From Fundicoccus culcitae (GTDB lineage Bacteria > Bacillota > Bacilli > Lactobacillales > Aerococcaceae), in the NCBI RefSeq assembly GCF_024661895.1, contig NZ_CP102453.1, forward strand, positions 744,001-808,000: a stretch of 64,000 bases of DNA. The letters are read 5' to 3'. Every line of letters starts with the position of its first letter. Position 1 is the first letter of the stretch. The notes below the pieces were generated by a model. That model did no database searches, was not told where the DNA came from, and saw only the letters and a list, made by a program, of their open reading frames with translations. The translations under genes and the position numbers were made by a program. Below, in pieces: positions 43,025-50,907 of this stretch.

Positions 43025-43895
43025 CGCGATTACCTACTTTCATTTGAATAGCTGAAAGAATTATGATAACTACGGCAATAACAAATGAAACCGCAGAGGC
43101 ATAGCCAAAATCAGGCGTATACTTAAAGCTTAAATCATAAATATATTGAGAAACGGTTAAGGTTGCATTACCTGGACCACCTTGGGTAATATTCATCGTT
43201 TCATCGAATAATTGTAACGTTCCTATTGTTGACGTAACACTCGTAAATAATATAACTGGTTTCAAAAGTGGCGCTGTTATTTTGAAAAATTGTTGTCTGC
43301 TATTAGCGCCATCAATATCCGCTGCTTCATAAATACTTGGATCAATATTTTGCAAGGCAGATAAGAAGAAAATCATATTGTAGCCTGTCCAACGCCAAGT
43401 AATAGCAATAATAATAACAACTTTTGCTAATACAGGATCCGATAACCACATGATGGGTGAATCAATTATATTAATAGAAAGTAGAAACTGGTTGATAATA
43501 CCTGTGTTCGAAAATAAATATTTAAATACTAATGAATAGGCAACAAGTGATGTAACAGATGGTAAAAATACGATGGTTCTAAACAACCCTCTTAGTTTCA
43601 ATGTTTTTTTGTTTAATAAAACGGCAAAATACATAGCTAATACTACCATGATGGGTACTTGGAATATTAAGAAAATAATCGTATTGCTAAAAGCTTGTCT
43701 AAATACCGGATCATTCATCAAACGCCGATAATTATCTAAGCCAACAAACTCTAAATTGACACCCATCCCACTTTGTAATGATAGTAAAAAGGATCTAAAC
43801 ATCGGGTAAAAATAGAATAAAATAATTAATAAAGTAGGAAGTGCAATAAATAACAAACCCATAACTTTATTTCTTTTACTATTACTCATATACAT
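43017..43895 (-). CDS. Sugar ABC transporter permease (MalF/LacF-like)
   Basis: A 292-residue CUT1 permease with six spans and the EAA loop EAADIDGANSRQQFFKITAP. AGGAGG lies seven bases before the ATG. It is separated from the binding-protein gene by a hairpin (43938-43978), a common arrangement that keeps permease levels below binding-protein levels. Confidence 0.93.
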   Translation of the reverse strand: MYMSNSKRNKVMGLLFIALPTLLIILFYFYPMFRSFLLSLQSGMGVNLEFVGLDNYRRLMNDPVFRQAFSNTIIFLIFQVPIMVVLAMYFAVLLNKKTLKLRGLFRTIVFLPSVTSLVAYSLVFKYLFSNTGIINQFLLSINIIDSPIMWLSDPVLAKVVIIIAITWRWTGYNMIFFLSALQNIDPSIYEAADIDGANSRQQFFKITAPLLKPVILFTSVTSTIGTLQLFDETMNITQGGPGNATLTVSQYIYDLSFKYTPDFGYASAVSFVIAVVIIILSAIQMKVGNRDD

Positions 43896-43937
43896 AGTAT
43901 AACCTCCTTCTAATCTAAGGTGTTTATAAAAAAGAAA

Positions 43938-43978
43938 CCAAATATTGCCATCAAGATTATTGCCAGCAATATTTGGTC
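43938..43978 (-). terminator. Intercistronic hairpin between binding-protein and permease genes
   Basis: ACCAAATATTGC and GCAATATTTGGT form a perfect 12-bp stem (loop about 16 bases) followed on the minus strand by TTTCTTTTTTAT. It probably acts as a partial terminator or mRNA stabiliser. Confidence 0.75.
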
Positions 43979-44022
43979 AGCAACTCAAAAACTTTAGGTG
44001 TTAAAGCACTTAGTTAAGATAT

Positions 44023-45291
44023 TTATTGTAATTGGTTTTCAGCTTGTTGTTGAGCTGCATTAAAGACTTCGTCAATATCGCTACCACTTAAGTATTGTTG
44101 TAAGGCATTTTTCATAATATCTTCGATGGCATATGTGTGAGAACCATAATTTGTCGCTGGGATTTCACCAGACCATTCGGCAAAATCAGCATAAATTTTT
44201 TGCCCACCAAAGTAATCAACTTCAATATCATAGGCATCTGTTTCAAGCAATGGTAAATACGTCCCTAACGCACCAATCTCATTCATGATTGAACGATAAA
44301 ATTCTTCATTGCCACCAATAATTGCACCAACAAATTCAGCCGCTTGCTCTGCACCTTCAACATTTAGTACATAAACAGATGAACCACCTAAGTTTGATGC
44401 ATTCACTGATCCTTCGATATCTTGACGAGGCCATGGCACAACAGCCCATAATCCAGCTTGATCTTCTGCTGCTGTAATTGATGGTGTTATCCAGTTACCC
44501 TGAGGAACAGTGGCAACAACGCCCGTATTGAAGGCTTGTAACATTTGAGCCCAGTCATTATGAATATTAACTAATCCGGCATCGTTCATCGTTTTGAAAG
44601 TAACGAAAGCTTCTTTTAAGGCATCATTGTTCGCAATATTTGGTGTTAGACCATCTTCCTCGGTATACCAAACGCCACTCGCATTAATCATTGCCCGTAA
44701 AAGACCTAAGTCATTTAAATCCATGGATAATAATTTAACCCCTGTGGCATCGTAAATACCTTGTCCAACTTCAATCAACTCATTCCAAGTAATATCTGTA
44801 ACATCATCAAGGGTGTATCCAGCTTCTTCTAATAAATCAACGCGAATATATAATCCCGTTACACCAGTATCAAATGGCACGCCGTAATTGACACCATCAA
44901 GTGACGTTGCTTCTACTTTATATGGGGCAAAATCTTCGGCATTAAAGTAATCTGTCAATGGATAAAAAGCATCAGGGTAAGATTGTAAAAAGCTAGCAGC
45001 ACGATAGTCTTCAATCAACACAATATTTGGCAACCCAACTGTTACGCCAGAACTTAATGATGTATTTAAACGAGCAACAATGTCATCTTGCGCACTTTCA
45101 ACGATATTTAAATTAAAATCGGGATTCTCCTCTAAATAAATATCTCTGGCTATTTCGAATGCTCTAATATTAAACTGTGGATCCCACGCCCATACCGTAA
45201 TTTCCTCTTGTGCATCAACCTTTTGACTAGCAAACCCTCCAACATTAAACAGTAAAGCAACGACAGCGAAAAGCTTTAAAAATTTTTTCAA
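44023..45291 (-). CDS. Sugar ABC transporter extracellular substrate-binding protein
   Basis: A 422-residue CUT1 (SBP type 1) binding protein. The N-terminal signal peptide (KKFLKLFAVVALLFNVGGFA) is followed by VDAQEEITVWAWDP, so mature protein begins near residue 28. No lipobox cysteine is present, unusual for a Gram-positive binding protein; either it is secreted, stays anchored by an uncleaved signal, or the annotation of the start is incomplete. The start is TTG with GGGAG six bases upstream. There is no ATPase gene in the cluster. Confidence 0.92.
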   Translation of the reverse strand: MKKFLKLFAVVALLFNVGGFASQKVDAQEEITVWAWDPQFNIRAFEIARDIYLEENPDFNLNIVESAQDDIVARLNTSLSSGVTVGLPNIVLIEDYRAASFLQSYPDAFYPLTDYFNAEDFAPYKVEATSLDGVNYGVPFDTGVTGLYIRVDLLEEAGYTLDDVTDITWNELIEVGQGIYDATGVKLLSMDLNDLGLLRAMINASGVWYTEEDGLTPNIANNDALKEAFVTFKTMNDAGLVNIHNDWAQMLQAFNTGVVATVPQGNWITPSITAAEDQAGLWAVVPWPRQDIEGSVNASNLGGSSVYVLNVEGAEQAAEFVGAIIGGNEEFYRSIMNEIGALGTYLPLLETDAYDIEVDYFGGQKIYADFAEWSGEIPATNYGSHTYAIEDIMKNALQQYLSGSDIDEVFNAAQQQAENQLQ

Positions 45292-45409
45292 CTTAATCTC
45301 CCTTTCTGTAAGCGGTTTTATTAACTATATTATAAACTTTTTTAATCATCGTATTATATGTTATAATGACTACAGTATATGTCAAAATGTTTCATGAATG
45401 GAGATTGTT
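45292..45409. promoter_or_regulatory. Divergent promoter region with cre-like site
   Basis: TGTAAGCGGTTTTA (45307-45320) matches the CcpA cre consensus at all but one defined position and lies between the start and the -10 (TATAAT) of the binding-protein gene. A TATAAT for the AraC gene is on the other strand. Both -35 boxes are poor, which suits activation by the AraC protein. Confidence 0.55.
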
Positions 45410-46249
45410 ATGAAAGAATTATGGAAATACTTCGAAAAAAATGATCATGATATCAGTATCGATGAATGTGGAATTCAACATTTCTTTCCCAGTCAAGCTT
45501 ATGCTTATAACACCTATCAAAACTTCATTATCCATTATATCGAATCGGGCAGCGGTATTTATGAAGTCAACGACCAACGTTATGAATTAGGCGCTGGGGA
45601 TGGATTTATTATTCGACGTGGAACCAAAGTTAATTATTATGCCAATCACGACGACCCTTGGAAATATTATTGGGTGGGTTTAAATGGCCGACATTTAGAC
45701 GGTTATATCAAACTTACCACCTTAAATTCCGGGTCCGTCATTCATTTTCCTGAAGACAGCCAATCTAGTAAAACAATTAAGGATATTTGTGTTTTTACAA
45801 AAGATTATTTTGATACGCCCAACAACATGGTCTGGTATAAATATAAGGTATATGAACTTATTTGGGCACTAACCACTGAATTTCAAGATAAAGACCACAC
45901 ACTCGAACTACCACAACGCAATTACGAGGAGGTGGCATTAGATTACATCCAGTCCAACTATACTAAACGGATGACCATCACAGACGTCGCTAACTATATT
46001 GGTATTAGCCGAAGTTATCTCTATCGGTTATTCAAACATAAATATGAAGTATCCCCACAAGAGTATTTGCAAGATAAACGTCTGAAAACTGCCAAAAAAC
46101 TTCTCCAAAACCAAGATCTCAGTGTTAATGAAGTGGCTTATTCCGTTGGCTATGATAACCAACTCCTCTTCTCTAAAAATTTCAAGAAGAAGTTCGGCAT
46201 GAGTCCCACCCATTATCGCCAAATAATTAATCAGAAGCAAGAGGTGTGA
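45410..46249 (+). CDS. AraC-family regulator (cupin plus HTH)
   Basis: A 279-residue AraC-type activator: N-terminal cupin ligand domain (about 20-120), C-terminal double HTH (about 185-275; DVANYIGISRSYLYRLFKH and VNEVAYSVGYDNQLLFSKNF). It resembles MsmR/RafR-type regulators of alpha-galactoside or multiple-sugar operons and is divergent from the binding-protein gene. The ATG at 45410 has GGAG six bases upstream; an ATG four codons earlier overlaps that site. Confidence 0.92.
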   Translation: MKELWKYFEKNDHDISIDECGIQHFFPSQAYAYNTYQNFIIHYIESGSGIYEVNDQRYELGAGDGFIIRRGTKVNYYANHDDPWKYYWVGLNGRHLDGYIKLTTLNSGSVIHFPEDSQSSKTIKDICVFTKDYFDTPNNMVWYKYKVYELIWALTTEFQDKDHTLELPQRNYEEVALDYIQSNYTKRMTITDVANYIGISRSYLYRLFKHKYEVSPQEYLQDKRLKTAKKLLQNQDLSVNEVAYSVGYDNQLLFSKNFKKKFGMSPTHYRQIINQKQEV

Positions 46250-46348
46250 TTGTTGGAGTTGCCCATCCGCTTCTCAGGGGAAGTAACAAACCGAATTTTT
46301 GTGTTTTATGACTTTTTCTATGGTAAATTATGTATTTTTCAATCTATT

Positions 46349-46520
46349 TGTGAATCGCGTTATAGTATTTTGGATTTACTATAATGCGTTTGCGATTCGC
46401 GTTATAGTATTTTGGATTTACTATAATACGTTTGCGATTCGCGTTATAGTATTTTGGATTTACTATAATACGTTTGCAATTCGCGTTATAGTATTTTGGA
46501 TTTACTATAATACGTTTGCT
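46349..46520. repeat. Tandem array, 4 x 42 bp, with TTATAGTA/TACTATAA dyad
   Basis: Units start at 46349, 46391, 46433 and 46475. Each contains TTATAGTA-N9-TACTATAA, a strong dyad, and a short AT-rich join. Because 42 is divisible by three the array leaves a plus-strand frame open (46299-46529), a repeat artefact. Confidence 0.9.
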
Positions 46521-46569
46521 TTTCTTTAAAATAAATACAGTACTTTACGCCTCACTTACCCTTAAGAGG

Positions 46570-46894
46570 CGGTTTGGAGCTTCCTTTCGCCTCTCAGCTA
46601 GTTCATTGGAGGTTGGAAGAATGATTCACAGCTGTTTGATTCCAAATAGTAGGTTATTGTCATACAATTATTTCTCACGACAATAAACCCGCCCATTGTT
46701 ACTCAGATTTTTTCCAATGATATTAAACACAAATGAGTAAAAATTGATAGGTTAATTATTCTGTCCAAAAATGATCAGAAAAAGGACAGAATAGAGTTAT
46801 TCTGTCCAAATTGAGTAGAAAATTGGCCAGTATAGGTATTAATCCTCATTTAGCAAGCAATCTTAAGCTGACGGTCCGTCATTTCCCGCTTACT
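46570..46894. repeat. Dispersed intergenic repeat, copy B
   Basis: Diverged copy of the element at 13271-13560, in the same orientation, with a 37-base segment that is absent from copy A and two 41-base dyad units (from 46757 and 46798; ATTCTGTCC / GGACAGAAT). Both copies lie in long non-coding gaps. Confidence 0.8.
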
Positions 46895-46898
46895 TGGA

Positions 46899-47012
46899 TA
46901 TTCCACATATGGCGTTAAGTGGAACATTTGGCGTTAAGTGGAACAAAGTCGTCCAGTATATTCCACATAACTGCTTAAGTGGAATTAACCCACCCAGAAT
47001 ATTCCACTTGTA
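46899..47012. repeat. TTCCAC/GTGGAA dyad cluster
   Basis: Several TTCCAC and AAGTGGAA elements (46901, 46917, 46936, 46971, 46977, 47002) with the joining phrase GGCGTTAAGTGGAAC repeated twice. They can form alternative hairpins; the pattern is less regular than the other arrays. Confidence 0.65.
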
Positions 47013-47258
47013 AGGTTATTTTGTCAAATTGCAGTGTATTCTCCAAGTTGCCTTACGATAAATAGGGATTATTCGTCTGAAGCACCCACTTATTGTGCTC
47101 GACTCAAGGCGTTATCGGATTCGGCTTGTAAACAATTGCGCTAAAGTAGAAATATTGCGTTTAATGTAACCCAACCGTCCGAGGACTAGTGTTGGAGTAA
47201 TGCCGGTTCGTTCACTTCCACCTATTCCAATGGCACTACACCAAAACGCACCCTACTA

Positions 47259-47303
47259 AAAAACGCGCCAACTGATGATTAATTCAGCTGGCGCGTTTTT
47301 TTA
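47259..47303. terminator. Bidirectional intrinsic terminator after lacZ
   Basis: AAAAAACGCGCCA and TGGCGCGTTTTTT form a perfect 13-bp stem with further inner pairing (TGA/TCA), just after the lacZ stop codon. Confidence 0.9.
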
Positions 47304-47313
47304 GCAGAGATAT

Positions 47314-50300
47314 TTAGTTGAGGAAGATGGAAAGGTCGAAGGTAAACTCTGCGTCATTGAAGCGGTAAGCTTCAGCGAGTTCAGGGCCACAGGCGTTGCT
47401 GCCTAAACCGCTTTGTTTGAGGTCTAGATGCAAGTATGTGACGTCTTCATTCAGTAATTCATCTCGATGCGTGGTTTCCGTTAGCTGTTCGGCTGAAAAA
47501 TCTGAGACATTAAATGAAAACGGGGTGGCGCTAGTGAACGCTAGGGTGCCTCCTTCATAGAAGTTAGTTAGCGAAAGTTCGCGCACAAAATTGTGGCTGC
47601 CGTTTTCTTGTGGTGTCACATAAGGTTCATAGAAATCTAATAGTTCACCTTTAAAGGTTGCTAAGTAACTGGCGTGGTGTTTATCTTCGTAACTTTCGTA
47701 AGGTCCGTTGCCATAGTATTGCACACGGTCATAGTTACGGCTTAATGGTAACAACAAGGCAAAACGCGGTAAGAATGGCATGATAGGATTTTTAGCTGCA
47801 TCCATATCTAAATAAATGGTGCCATCACGATAAATGAACCATTTAAACTCCATGTTAATGATAGTTTGGCGAGCGACCGAATTAATAACTCCTTTGAATG
47901 TTATCACGTGGGCATCGACTGCTTCTACGTAATCAAAGCTATGGATTCGTGTAACGGCGCGGTCGTAGTTGGCTTGGTACCATTCTTTTTTAATATTTCG
48001 GTCATTGTCAATCGGCGCACGCCAAATGGTCCAAGAACCGGGTTTGATCAAAGCTTTATTGCCATTACGTATGATTTGGCTAATAGCCCCATTGCGTTTG
48101 CTGAAAGCAACCGTATCATTATCAATATGGACGACAAAATCACCCAAAGTCTCCTCAACGCGGATAGTTTTAGAAACATGGCTTAGACTCAAATCTGATT
48201 CAAACTCTTTAAGAATCACTTGGTCAAACCCAAGTTCAGCGCCATTAAATTCACCTGCGTTAACCATCTTTGTTACGAAGCGCAAGCTACCGACAGGGGT
48301 ATTTAGTTGGGGTGGGGTTTGGATTTTAAAGGTGGCCTCACTTAAAGGAGCGATGTCAAAATCCGTTACCTCTGTTGTTGTGAGTAAGATCCCTTTTTCA
48401 TCATAAAACTCCACGAATAGCGCCACTTTTTCACCTGCATTGACAAAGTCGTATAAGTTTTTAAAGGTAAATTCCATAGCTTCAATATTCGCATGGGTCA
48501 GCATGACGCGTCTAAAAATTTGGCGGTGTTCTAAAACAGCAGTGTGTGGTTGGCGGTCAGGATAAACGAGGCCATCCATACAGAAATTGCCGGCATGTGG
48601 GTACTCGCCATGGTCGCCACCATAATGATAAACTACATCATCACTATACCGACGTCTAATATTCACCGCATGATCAGCCCATTCCCACACAAAAGCGCCA
48701 ATAAATTCATCTTTGGACATCATATAATCGTAATATTCTTTAATATCACCAGGACCATTACCCATAGCGTGAATGTATTCACACAAAATGAATGGTCGAT
48801 CAATGCCGTCTTTGAAATACAGTTCATCAATTTCAGCCACCGATGGATACATCCGGCTATACATATCAATATACTCATCATTAAAATCAATGGAACGATC
48901 ACGATACCAATAAGCTTCATAGTGTAGGGGACGATTGGGATCTAAAGCGCGGGCGTGACGCAACATGTCCTCAATACCAACACCATAGCCCGACTCATTC
49001 CCAGCGGACCAAATGATAATGGACGAATAATTATAAAACGGCACGATGCTTGCATCCATCCGGTCAACAAAACTCGCTGCAAATTGTGGATCATCAGCAA
49101 TCATATTATAGTTAGCATTGCCACCAAGACCATATAAATCAACGACCCCATGCGTTTCCACATCGGCTTCACTCATCACATAAAAACCCATCCGGTCAGT
49201 TAATTCATAAAACTCTGCCGTCTTAGGATAATGTGCCGTCCGAATCGCATTGAAATTATACAATTTCATTTGTTCAAGGTCATGAATCTGATTGGCCAAA
49301 CTAACCGTCGCACCTGTATTCGGATGCGTATCGTGATGGTTGACCCCAACCAACTTCACCGATTGATGATTAATGTACAACTGCTTGTTTTTAATTTCAA
49401 CCTTACGCAGTCCCACTTCTTGCCGGTAAAATTCTTCACCTGCTTGAACCACTAATACATACAACTGCGGCACTTCTGCGTTCCATAATTGGGGTTGTTT
49501 GATTTCAAAGGACGTTTTTCCGGTTGCTGGCAGTTCACGCTCTTCTATCAAGTCACCAGCAGGATCGAAGAGACTAACTTTAATCGTATCGACATTTTCT
49601 GCATCAACAATATCTAATGCAATGGTTCCCGTTTGTAAATCAGCTGCTACATCCGGCGTTACTTGAAAGTGATTGATTCGGTTAGCTTGACGTTTTAATA
49701 AATAGACGTCTCTAAAAATGCCGCTATATCTAAATTTATCCTGGTCTTCAAAGTAAGTCCCGTCACTCCATTGCAGCACTAAAACGGAAAGTTGATTTTC
49801 ACCGACTTTTAAAGCGGCCGTAATATCAAATTCTTGATTGCTATGTGAAATTTGCGAATAGCCAATAAACGTATCATTGACCCATACATAAAAAGCAGAG
49901 TCCACCCCTTCAAAATTTAAATGATAGGCTTCACCTTTTGACAGGTCGTTGATTTCAAAGGTCCGTTTATACAAACCGGCAGGATTGTCATAAGGCACAT
50001 AGGGTGGATCATAAGGAATCGGATATTCCGTGTTAGTATACTGAATTTGTCCGTAACCTTCTAGTTGCCAGCAACTGGGTACCGGAATTTGACGATAAGA
50101 TAAATCACTCTTATGCTCGGCTAACCAATAAGGTTGGTCAATCAATCGCACATTCTCAAAGTAGTGAAAATTCCATGTACCATTTAAATCCGTATAAGCC
50201 TCTGACTGCCGACGGTCTAAAGTCGTTTTAGCTGCATCGAACGAAGTAAAAGGCACAAAATAATTACGACGCGGCAAGGTATTTACATGAAAAGTTTGTA

Positions 50301-50328
50301 AATCTTCAAAATAATTGGTTAATAACAT
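47314..50328 (-). CDS. lacZ: Beta-galactosidase, glycoside hydrolase family 2
   Basis: A 1004-residue LacZ-type enzyme with the GH2 sugar-binding, immunoglobulin-like, TIM-barrel and small-chain domains in order. The acid/base Glu lies in IWSAGNESGYG (about residue 440) and the nucleophile Glu in FILCEYIHAMGNG (about 515). Length is that of Escherichia coli LacZ. It hydrolyses lactose and other beta-galactosides in the cytoplasm. It is last in the alpha-galactosidase-acetyltransferase-lacZ operon; GGAG precedes the ATG. Confidence 0.96.
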   Translation of the reverse strand: MLLTNYFEDLQTFHVNTLPRRNYFVPFTSFDAAKTTLDRRQSEAYTDLNGTWNFHYFENVRLIDQPYWLAEHKSDLSYRQIPVPSCWQLEGYGQIQYTNTEYPIPYDPPYVPYDNPAGLYKRTFEINDLSKGEAYHLNFEGVDSAFYVWVNDTFIGYSQISHSNQEFDITAALKVGENQLSVLVLQWSDGTYFEDQDKFRYSGIFRDVYLLKRQANRINHFQVTPDVAADLQTGTIALDIVDAENVDTIKVSLFDPAGDLIEERELPATGKTSFEIKQPQLWNAEVPQLYVLVVQAGEEFYRQEVGLRKVEIKNKQLYINHQSVKLVGVNHHDTHPNTGATVSLANQIHDLEQMKLYNFNAIRTAHYPKTAEFYELTDRMGFYVMSEADVETHGVVDLYGLGGNANYNMIADDPQFAASFVDRMDASIVPFYNYSSIIIWSAGNESGYGVGIEDMLRHARALDPNRPLHYEAYWYRDRSIDFNDEYIDMYSRMYPSVAEIDELYFKDGIDRPFILCEYIHAMGNGPGDIKEYYDYMMSKDEFIGAFVWEWADHAVNIRRRYSDDVVYHYGGDHGEYPHAGNFCMDGLVYPDRQPHTAVLEHRQIFRRVMLTHANIEAMEFTFKNLYDFVNAGEKVALFVEFYDEKGILLTTTEVTDFDIAPLSEATFKIQTPPQLNTPVGSLRFVTKMVNAGEFNGAELGFDQVILKEFESDLSLSHVSKTIRVEETLGDFVVHIDNDTVAFSKRNGAISQIIRNGNKALIKPGSWTIWRAPIDNDRNIKKEWYQANYDRAVTRIHSFDYVEAVDAHVITFKGVINSVARQTIINMEFKWFIYRDGTIYLDMDAAKNPIMPFLPRFALLLPLSRNYDRVQYYGNGPYESYEDKHHASYLATFKGELLDFYEPYVTPQENGSHNFVRELSLTNFYEGGTLAFTSATPFSFNVSDFSAEQLTETTHRDELLNEDVTYLHLDLKQSGLGSNACGPELAEAYRFNDAEFTFDLSIFLN

Positions 50329-50349
50329 GTTTTTCTCCTTTTTATGTTT

Positions 50350-50907
50350 TTATGCATCAACGGGACGAATGACCTTACAAGGATTCCCAAAAGCCACCAC
50401 ATTTGCCGGAACATCCTTAGTTACCACACTACCAGCTCCAATAACACTATTTTCACCAATACTGACACCACCAAAAACAACGACATTGGCACCAATCCAA
50501 ACATTGTCTCCAATAACGATTGGTCGATTAAATTGTAGCGACTGACGTCTTAAATCAGGATCAATTGGATGACTAGCAGTCGTTAACACAACATTTGGTC
50601 CAAACTTCACCAAATCTCCAATCGTAATATCCGCATCATCCACCAAAGTCATATTAAAATTCGCATAAAAGTTACTGCCTAAGCTCGTGTTCAAGCCCCA
50701 ATTAGCATGAAAGGGTGTTTCAATGGTGATATTTTCACCCACAGAAGCAAAAATTTCCTTAATCAGTGTTTGACGTTTGCCACGTTCGGTTAACGGCGTA
50801 TGATTGTAATCAAAAATCAGTTGGTTAGCCTTGACTTGCATTTCCAGCAAATCCGCCTCACCTGGATTATATATCTCGCCAGATTTCATTTTATCAAAAA
50901 TATCCAT
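50350..50907 (-). CDS. Maltose/galactoside O-acetyltransferase (LacA-like)
   Basis: A 185-residue acetyltransferase with a left-handed beta-helix of hexapeptide repeats (from about 55; VGENITIETPFHANWG ... GDNVWIGANVVV ... IGENSVIGAGSVV) and a catalytic His in TASHPID. Such enzymes acetylate non-metabolised galactosides or maltose. The start at 50907 overlaps the alpha-galactosidase stop by a base and has GGGAGG seven bases upstream. Confidence 0.9.
   Translation of the reverse strand: MDIFDKMKSGEIYNPGEADLLEMQVKANQLIFDYNHTPLTERGKRQTLIKEIFASVGENITIETPFHANWGLNTSLGSNFYANFNMTLVDDADITIGDLVKFGPNVVLTTASHPIDPDLRRQSLQFNRPIVIGDNVWIGANVVVFGGVSIGENSVIGAGSVVTKDVPANVVAFGNPCKVIRPVDA

Larger units (their letters stand above)
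46250..47313. other. 1.06 kb non-coding gap between AraC and lacZ genes
   Basis: No credible gene. It contains the 42-bp array, dispersed repeat copy B, the TTCCAC cluster, about 240 bases with nothing recognised (47020-47258) and the lacZ terminator. Confidence 0.75.

Noticed and set aside
46299-46529. 76-codon plus-strand frame rich in Ile/Tyr
   Set aside because: It is the 42-bp repeat read in frame; no start signals.
48544-48927. 127-codon plus-strand frame inside lacZ
   Set aside because: Antisense shadow of the conserved lacZ coding sequence.
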